Shown: piece by piece, positions 8,620 through 13,990 of the stretch | Numbering within the stretch: position 1 is the stretch's first letter | Layout of the letters: every line of letters starts with the position of its first letter | Notes under the pieces: model-generated | What the model was told of the DNA's origin: nothing | The model's database searches: none | The model's input: only the letters and a program-made list of their open reading frames with translations | Origin: Larix sibirica | Taxonomy: Eukaryota; Streptophyta; Pinopsida; Pinales; Pinaceae | DNA length: 13,990 nt | NCBI GenBank assembly: GCA_004151065.3 | Contig: NWUY0304273375.1 | Coordinates: 1 to 13,990, forward strand | Direction: 5' to 3' | Program-made: the position numbers and the translations under genes

Positions 8620-8640
8620 AATAATAATAATAATAATAAA
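8620..8640. repeat. (AAT)n microsatellite
   Basis: About seven AAT/ATA units lie between the TATA-rich stretch and the telo box of the PPR gene. This kind of short repeat is prone to length change and could be polymorphic. Confidence 0.9.
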
Positions 8641-8654
8641 ATAAGCTGAAGCTT

Positions 8655-8663
8655 AAACCCTAA
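8655..8663 (+). promoter_or_regulatory. Telo box AAACCCTAA upstream of the PPR gene
   Basis: An exact AAACCCTAA lies 220 bases before the start codon, continued as AAACCCTAAACC (8655-8666). Telo boxes sit near the transcription start of many plant genes for translation, ribosome biogenesis and organelle gene expression, and are bound by telomere-repeat-binding factors. Finding one just upstream of an organellar RNA-binding protein gene fits that pattern. The role here is inferred. Confidence 0.55.
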
Positions 8664-8773
8664 ACCTCCTCCCAGGTTCTGCAATTTTTGTTCCCCGCTA
8701 TATTTTTTTGTTCACAAATAGCTTTCAGTCTGCGCACACCCGTTTTTACAAAATCAATCATCGATTCCTTACA

Positions 8774-8800
8774 ATGTTAAGGGGAAGCAAAGGACGGTAG
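8774..8800 (+). promoter_or_regulatory. Upstream ORF 1 (8 codons) in the PPR leader
   Basis: ATG at 8774 opens MLRGSKGR and stops at TAG 8798-8800, in a different frame from the PPR protein. It matters only if the transcript starts before 8774, which either candidate TATA box would allow. Confidence 0.45.
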
Positions 8801-8815
8801 GCTTGGTTTGAACAC

Positions 8816-8869
8816 ATGGATCAGTCTGTTAACAAATTCCCCCCTTTGGTCCAGCGCTTTATCATCTAG
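8816..8869 (+). promoter_or_regulatory. Upstream ORF 2 (17 codons) in the PPR leader
   Basis: ATG at 8816 opens MDQSVNKFPPLVQRFII and stops at TAG 8867-8869, 13 bases before the PPR start codon. It lies in the same frame as the first upstream ORF and not in that of the PPR gene. It could lower translation of the main frame, with reinitiation possible. Confidence 0.45.
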
Positions 8870-8882
8870 TCGAGTTCTGAAA

Positions 8883-11192
8883 ATGGCTTCAATCTCCAAA
8901 TCTACTAGGCGTTTGGCCATAACACCACTATCCCACGTGTTATCGGCAAGGATCGTGAATGGCCCTCACAGGATTATTCCCACAGTGAGGATCTCCCACA
9001 TCTTTGGATCCACATTTCTTCGTTCTATGACATCAGTAATTAGTTCTGATCCAGGCGAAGAACAGATGCTAGAGGATACCCTAAGCTCGGAAACTCCAAC
9101 AGGTGTTGCTGAAATGGCAGAAGAAGAAGAAGCAGGTCAAGCGACCGAGGGCACCGTCAAACCAAGAGTCAAAAGAGGTAAGTCCAAATACCCTACAGAC
9201 CCAGTTGCTAATCTCTGTCAAATCATGGCTAGTAGGCGTTGGAGCCCTAGATTAGAACACACCATGAAGCTTGCAGTCCCAACATTAAACCATGACATAG
9301 TGATGCAAGTCCTAGGTAAAGCAGAAACTGCAAAACAGGCCTATTATTTTTTCAAATGGGCTGGGAAAACTGGATTCAAACATAATAGGTTTACATACTT
9401 TACCATCGTTGAAATCCTCGGCCGGGCGAAGAAACTCAATGCTGCAAGGACCCTCGTGTTTGAAATGCCCAACAAAGGAGTCCAGTGGTATGATGATGTC
9501 TTCAACAGCCTGGTCAAGAGCTATGGCAAGATGGGGATTGTAATGGAGTCTGTTAAGCTCTTTGATGAAATGAAGGAATTGGGCGTGAAGCACACTGTAT
9601 TGGCATACAATAATTTCTTCAGCGCTTTGATAAGGAGTGGGAGGACTGACATGGCCAAGCGATACTACAATAGGATGTTGAAAGACGGTCTTAAGCCCGA
9701 TATGTTCACCTACAATATTCTTATACGGGGCTTTTGTGTGTCGTCAAAAGTGGATGCTGCTCACCGGTTTCTAAATGATATGATCGCCAGTGGTCGGGGT
9801 CCGACGATTGTGACATTTAACACCCTCATTGATGGGTTTTGCAGGGTAGGGAGATTAGAGGATGCGGTTAAGGTATTCAATCAGATCAAGGAGAAGGAAC
9901 TTGCTCCGACTGTGGTAACATATACAACATTGATCAAAGGTTACTGCAAAGAGCACCGTGCTGATGAAGCATTAGAATATTTTAAAGAGATGGTGATGCA
10001 GGGGGTGAATCCAGATCGTGTCACCTATATTACTCTGATCCCCGGTCTCTGCGAGGCCCAGAAAATGAATGAGGCCGAGAAGCTTCTAACTGAGATGGTT
10101 GAACGGGACTTTATGCCCAATGCTTCATTGTTTAATGCATTGATAGATGGTCATTGCAAAGCAGGCAACATGGAAGAGGCAATCGATACTCTGGATCAAA
10201 TGGAAAAGTTAGAAATTTCGGCTGATCTCGCAACTTACAACACTTTGATTGTAGGCCTTTTCTATAGAGGGAAATTTGATAAGTCGATTGAGGTCTTTGA
10301 CAAGCTTTTGCAGAAGGGTGTTTTACCAGATCCGGGAAGTAACGACTCGACCTTCGATACTTACTATCCCATGCTCAAATATCTTTGTGAACAAGGGCAA
10401 ACTCAAAAAGCAGAAGAGCTCTTTAGAAAGTTGCTTAAAAAGGGTGCTCAGGATGCTTCGATCTTCAATACTATTATTATTGGTCATTGCAAGGAGGGTA
10501 CACCTGAGGCAGGTTTTGAGCTTCTCAATATAATGCTAAGAAAAAGTCTTTCTTTAGACAGTGAAACATACAACGCTCTTATAGAAAGCTTCCTGTGCAA
10601 GGGACTGCCGGCAGAAGCCAGATATACTTTAGACAAGATGATGGAAAGTGGTCATCTGCCTACTGCTTCTACTTTCCGTTCAGTGATTGACGGTCTCTAT
10701 TCAGATGGCAGGTTTCAGACTGCCAGCAGGGTTATGAAAAGTATGTTGGAGAAGGACATACACGAAAACTTGGATCTTATTCCCAAGATTTTGGAAACTC
10801 TTCTGGACCGTGGTCACGTGGAGGAAGTCTTTGACCGCCTTGAGTTGATGTTTGGAAAAGGCTGTGCTCCTGATCTGAACAAACTCTTGAATGATCTTTG
10901 TGTAAAGGGGAAATCTTTCACAGCTTGCCAACTGCTACAATTTGCTTTGCAGAAGAGTTGTAAAATAGAGGCTGCTACTTATGACACTGTTCTCAATGGC
11001 CTTTGCACTGATGGCAAAGCTAATCATGCTTTTTATCTCTTATTTCGAATTACAAAGAAGGGTTCTCGTCTTCCTACTCTCACCTGCTATGAAACCTTAA
11101 TAAGTAGCCTTCAAGCAGAAGGCAAAACGGAACAGGCAGAGCTTATCTCAAGTAGATTTATGGGCAAAAGCAAGGAAGGCGAGAAAGTTTAA
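8883..11192 (+). CDS. P-class pentatricopeptide repeat protein, probably mitochondrial (At2g37230-like)
   Basis: The 769-residue protein is predicted to bind organellar RNA sequence-specifically, as P-class PPR proteins do in transcript stabilisation, splicing or translation. Residues 1-55 (MASISKSTRRLAITPL onward) are rich in Arg and Ser with no acidic residue before Asp56, as in a mitochondrial presequence. Residues 56-100 form an acidic then basic linker. About 17 PPR motifs follow from about 168 to 763; the clearest start at 274, 309, 344, 379, 414 and 449, exactly 35 apart, with a short insertion near 484-490. No DYW, E or SMR tail is present. The layout, with motifs such as KGVQWYDDVF, MAKRYYNRM and FQTASRVMKSML, matches Arabidopsis At2g37230 as I remember it. 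The start at 8883 is the first in-frame ATG and has A at -3 and G at +4. The frame is open upstream to a TTG at 8808 but holds no ATG there. No intron or break is seen. Confidence 0.93.
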   Translation: MASISKSTRRLAITPLSHVLSARIVNGPHRIIPTVRISHIFGSTFLRSMTSVISSDPGEEQMLEDTLSSETPTGVAEMAEEEEAGQATEGTVKPRVKRGKSKYPTDPVANLCQIMASRRWSPRLEHTMKLAVPTLNHDIVMQVLGKAETAKQAYYFFKWAGKTGFKHNRFTYFTIVEILGRAKKLNAARTLVFEMPNKGVQWYDDVFNSLVKSYGKMGIVMESVKLFDEMKELGVKHTVLAYNNFFSALIRSGRTDMAKRYYNRMLKDGLKPDMFTYNILIRGFCVSSKVDAAHRFLNDMIASGRGPTIVTFNTLIDGFCRVGRLEDAVKVFNQIKEKELAPTVVTYTTLIKGYCKEHRADEALEYFKEMVMQGVNPDRVTYITLIPGLCEAQKMNEAEKLLTEMVERDFMPNASLFNALIDGHCKAGNMEEAIDTLDQMEKLEISADLATYNTLIVGLFYRGKFDKSIEVFDKLLQKGVLPDPGSNDSTFDTYYPMLKYLCEQGQTQKAEELFRKLLKKGAQDASIFNTIIIGHCKEGTPEAGFELLNIMLRKSLSLDSETYNALIESFLCKGLPAEARYTLDKMMESGHLPTASTFRSVIDGLYSDGRFQTASRVMKSMLEKDIHENLDLIPKILETLLDRGHVEEVFDRLELMFGKGCAPDLNKLLNDLCVKGKSFTACQLLQFALQKSCKIEAATYDTVLNGLCTDGKANHAFYLLFRITKKGSRLPTLTCYETLISSLQAEGKTEQAELISSRFMGKSKEGEKV

Positions 11193-11458
11193 AAGAAGGC
11201 CAACTAAAATTACTCAAACTGTAGAATTTTTATTTTTGGTCTTGACGGGGATATAAAAGATGGCCAGTTTTCAAGAGAAGTTATATTTTCCATCTTACGA
11301 AACAACATAAATTCAGTTGTCATCATTTTGTCGGAGAGACTGGAATTTATACTCTTTTGAATCTTGATCCTTGTGGTTGCATCTGATCTAAAGATAATCT
11401 TTATCAAATGAGATTTGTTGTCCTTTAATATTATTCCTGGGCATAATTAAGTCATTGC

Positions 11459-11464
11459 AATAAA
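11459..11464 (+). terminator. Polyadenylation signal AATAAA after the PPR gene
   Basis: An exact AATAAA lies 267 bases after the stop codon in T-rich surroundings, a plausible 3' UTR length for a plant gene. A second AATAAA occurs at 11819-11824. Plant signals are loose, so the true cleavage site is uncertain. Confidence 0.4.
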
Positions 11465-12535
11465 ATTCATTGTCATGAAAAGTCATTAACAGTCATCTTT
11501 CTCGTGTGGATTGGGGTCAAAAGAAAATTTCTTCTGCTTGCTATTCAGCTTAGATACACATTATTTTCTTTGCTGTTATTGTATCCATTTATGAAATCAT
11601 AATAATTTCTACTATATCAGTTTTTGACAATGTACGAGATTTTATATGAATTGTATTTCTTGCATAGTAAATGAAGTTAGTTTTTGCAAGATCAATGCTT
11701 CAATACAAAAATAAATCACAGGCATGTTGGTTATCCCGTAATTCTTTGTTGCACAACTCTTTCCTTTAGCTGTTAAAATATTGAGATAGAGGTGGCAGTG
11801 CCAGTTACTGGTTTTATCAATAAATTTCCATTTCTGTCCATTTAGAGATATAGGAGGGAGAGTTGTCTCATAAGGATTAACTGTAGTAAATATTAATCCA
11901 AGTGTGGCCATATGTGAAAATCAGCCATAAGTGTAAGTCAAGATATGTGCCTCCGTGGCTGTTATAACGAGAAAAGATAAAAATCGAATTGGACCAATAG
12001 GTGGGGGTCATGTATGTATCTGTGTAACATACTAATTCAATTATCTGCTGCATAATTATTACATGACACCGAGTCAGAATCTGAATGGTGACGCTGTATG
12101 CTAGAGCCTAGGAGTTTGGTGCTGACTCCCAACTGGAATGAAATTTAGGAGCATAAACAAAGGGTAGGTTTTCAACAAGAAATGAATGGATGATGTCAAA
12201 ATATAATCTGTTGTGATTGGATGTATTGATACTATATGCTTTGGAAGCTTGAGTTTTGAGCACAAGCAATGACGGTGTGTGCTTATGTGCTGGTAGATCA
12301 ATTTTGTTTTATAAGTCAGAATTATGATTATATCTAATAATGCAAGAAGAATTATAAATAGAGGTAAAAGTAAGATTGTGGTGGCTTTTTGTGTGATTAC
12401 TGTTAATGCCAGTTGGTCTAACTTGTCCAGGGAACAGTCTCAAGCTCTGCAGCTACTCATTTTTTCTGTTCAATTGATGAGTTAACAAAACTTTTGATGT
12501 GAAGCATATAGTGGCTGTTAAATGGCAGATTATTG
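11465..12535. other. 3' flank of the PPR gene, nothing recognised
   Basis: No frame in either strand shows family features, and the short minus-strand ORFs (11642-11911, 12101-12301) read as random AT-rich translations. No tRNA, repeat array or element end was found. It may include part of a long 3' UTR, and it may contain the unrecognised 5' side of LINE-D. Confidence 0.5.
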
Positions 12536-12539
12536 TTGT

Positions 12540-13192
12540 CTTTGAGATATTCTCTCTGAGTGTGCCTGGCCACCTCTTACCTACTTAGCAGGAGATGAAC
12601 AGGATCATCGGGGATGACAGTTACAGGCTATTTGTGCAGGTCACTTGGACTAACCCCCAGGGAGAGTTACATCCGAAGATGGTCTTCTATGGTGAGCACT
12701 TTATGGAGGTGAGGGATAGATTCATTATCCAACCCCCATATACATCTCGTCATTGGGAACACTCTCTTTGTATCCCCTTGGGCCAATTCCCGGATGACTC
12801 ATAGATTTTGGGTCGAGACAAATAACCAGACTCTACGGGCCAATAGGATCTGCCAGCTGTGTCATCTTCATGAGGTTGAGATAGAGGAGCACTTCATCTT
12901 TTTTTGCCCCACCTACCATGAGATTTGTGGACGGTTCCATTGTTTATTCAGAGGGACCTAGACCCTCACTAGTTTCTTCAGGTACCCCGATCAGAGATAC
13001 TTGGCCCTCTACTTACAGGAGGTCCTCGAGCTCCGAGCCCATACTCTCCAGCCTCATACTAGACCAGATTCGATCAAGCAGATCACTTCGTCCTTTTTGG
13101 TGCTCCCTTTAGGTAGGGGCACCAAGAGACAGATTGATACGAGCATGACACCTAACTCTCGATTGGTGCAGACACATGGGAGCAATCCCTAG
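12540..13192 (+). pseudogene. LINE-D ORF2 C-terminal relic with zf-RVT-like zinc finger
   Basis: The frame from about 12595 reads MNRIIGDDSYRLFVQ, LHPKMVFYGEHFMEVRDRF and YTSRHWEHSLCIPLGQF, then a stop at 12802-12804. A frameshift near 12790 joins it to MTHRFWVETNNQTLRANR from 12794, then RICQLC, EEHFIFFCPTYHEI and GRFHCLFRGT, with a TAG at 12959-12961. The pattern C-X2-C, then H, then C in FFCPTY is that of the zinc-binding region found after the reverse transcriptase in plant LINE ORF2 proteins. The family normally has RTSSH at the shift point. Another frame goes on with RYPDQRYLALYLQEVLELRA to 13192. The frameshift and stops make it inactive. Confidence 0.75.
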
Positions 13193-13649
13193 TTCCAGAG
13201 TTCTCAGTGGCACAACTAGACTAGATCCACTACCAGCAGGAAAACGAGATCCTCTTGGCCTCAGCAACAGGGTACCTCCTCCAGCCAGCACCACAGTAGG
13301 CGGTCCAGATCGTCCACCAAACCCTCCTTTGGTCATCATTCTATACTGAGTTTCCTTCATTTGGCCTCAGATGTTTGGAGAGATAGATCTATTCCATGAC
13401 AAACCTACCTCATTTCTTTTGTATTCTCTCGTTCCTAGATCCATTCTTCCTGTACATCCCCCTCCTTGTGCAGCCTCCATTGCTTGGGGTCGAGGGTTTT
13501 TCATACTTTTCATACTTCAACATAGATATACTTTACTTTGTCTCTCTTTTTATAGGAGACTTTTTAGTACTCCTGCTTGGTAATGACATCATTTGTACTC
13601 TGCAGTCCCATTGACCTATTTTTTGGTCATTTGTTGGACATTAATAAAA

Positions 13650-13664
13650 TTATCTTATCTTATC
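13650..13664 (+). repeat. (TTATC)3 tail of LINE-D
   Basis: Three exact TTATC units follow AATAAAAT directly, at the point where element-like sequence ends. Some LINE families end in a short simple repeat rather than poly(A), produced during target-primed reverse transcription, and this may be such a tail. Confidence 0.5.
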
Positions 13665-13665
13665 T

Positions 13666-13990
13666 TTGACTTTTCAGTAGGAGGCCAACATTGCCTTAGT
13701 CCAACTTTTTTATTGAATTGAATTTTGTTGATGTCCATAAGCAACATGAAAGAGAATTATGTTTTGAAATGTATGGGAAAAATGAAAATCATGGGAGAAC
13801 GGAATCTATATAGTTTGTTTCACATTCCTAGATGGCATTCAAGAACATATTGATTACCAAAAAAAGTTGTTCCATGTTGTCAGAGGAAGCAATGTGATTT
13901 AATATATATATATTTTTTGTTTAGTTAAGTTTTGCAATCACTTGCCCGTGGGGGGGAGCTCAAGTGGTTCTGTGGAAGTTGTGAAATTGG
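13666..13990. other. Right-hand flank, unassigned, with an A-box-like motif at its end
   Basis: No coding frame is seen. There is an (AT)n run near 13900-13913. At 13956-13967 the sequence GAGCTCAAGTGG fits the Pol III A-box of tRNA genes and tRNA-derived SINEs and is preceded by a G-rich start (GTGGGGGGGA). The B-box would lie past the window end, so the call stays open. Confidence 0.35.

Larger units (their letters stand above)
12540..13665 (+). mobile_element. LINE-D: 3' fragment of a LINE, plus orientation
   Basis: The fragment carries the end of a LINE ORF2 (KMVFYGEHF, YTSRHWEHSL, a CCHC zinc finger), then Q/S-rich coding-like sequence with stops, a T-rich 3' part, AATAAAAT, and three tandem TTATC units at 13650-13664. 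Endonuclease and reverse transcriptase core are missing, as expected for a 5'-truncated insertion. Unlike LINE-A, -B and -C it lies in the same direction as the PPR gene. LINE-A-type elements end in a similar zinc finger, so it could be from that family, but no overlapping part exists in the window to test this. Confidence 0.75.

Noticed and set aside
9312-9593. Minus-strand ORF inside the PPR gene
   Set aside because: Shadow of a strongly conserved plus-strand coding region.
13109-13360. Minus-strand 83-codon ORF
   Set aside because: Gly/Arg-rich antisense reading of the LINE-D relic with no family features.
13371-13614. Two overlapping plus-strand ORFs rich in Phe, Leu and Tyr, looking like a membrane peptide
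   Set aside because: The T-rich 3' part of LINE-D yields hydrophobic translations by composition alone; no other support.
1-13990. CRISPR array, operon, phage or defence-type system
   Set aside because: No regularly spaced repeats and no prokaryotic genes are present; all evidence points to plant nuclear DNA.

Overview
The window looks like nuclear DNA of a seed plant, and a gymnosperm-like genome is a reasonable guess, though the species cannot be proved from it. The reasons are a single intronless P-class pentatricopeptide repeat (PPR) gene of a land-plant type, set in AT-rich DNA packed with old, decayed plant LINE retrotransposons, plus one end of what looks like a plant LTR element. Nothing bacterial is present: there is no operon structure, no Shine-Dalgarno pattern and no CRISPR.

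Layout. 1-142: 3' end of a probable LTR on the plus strand, ending in CA and directly abutting LINE coding sequence. 143 to about 3180: LINE-A on the minus strand, an L1-like element with coiled-coil ORF1, endonuclease and the first part of the reverse transcriptase. About 3290-5890: LINE-B on the minus strand, a different LINE type with a DUF4283-like and zinc-knuckle ORF1 followed by the start of an endonuclease. About 6304-7955: LINE-C on the minus strand, a 3' fragment with an RNase H domain and a short poly(A) tail. About 7966-8880: AT-rich flank, probable promoter and leader of the PPR gene, with a telo box and two short upstream ORFs. 8883-11192: the PPR gene on the plus strand, the only intact gene. 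About 11193-12520: 3' flank with a polyadenylation signal and nothing else recognised. About 12540-13665: LINE-D on the plus strand, a 3' fragment with the ORF2 C-terminal zinc-finger region and a pentanucleotide tail. 13666-13990: unassigned, with a tRNA-like A-box at the right edge.

The genes do not act together as a pathway. The PPR gene is a single-copy-looking housekeeping gene, predicted to encode an organellar (probably mitochondrial) RNA-binding protein of the Arabidopsis At2g37230 type. It sits as an island between retroelement relics. All four LINE relics carry stops and frameshifts and are judged inactive. I found no convincing new biological system. The most useful observations are the probable LTR-into-LINE insertion, the head-to-tail stack of different LINE types, the repeat block upstream of LINE-A ORF1, and the leader structure of the PPR gene.
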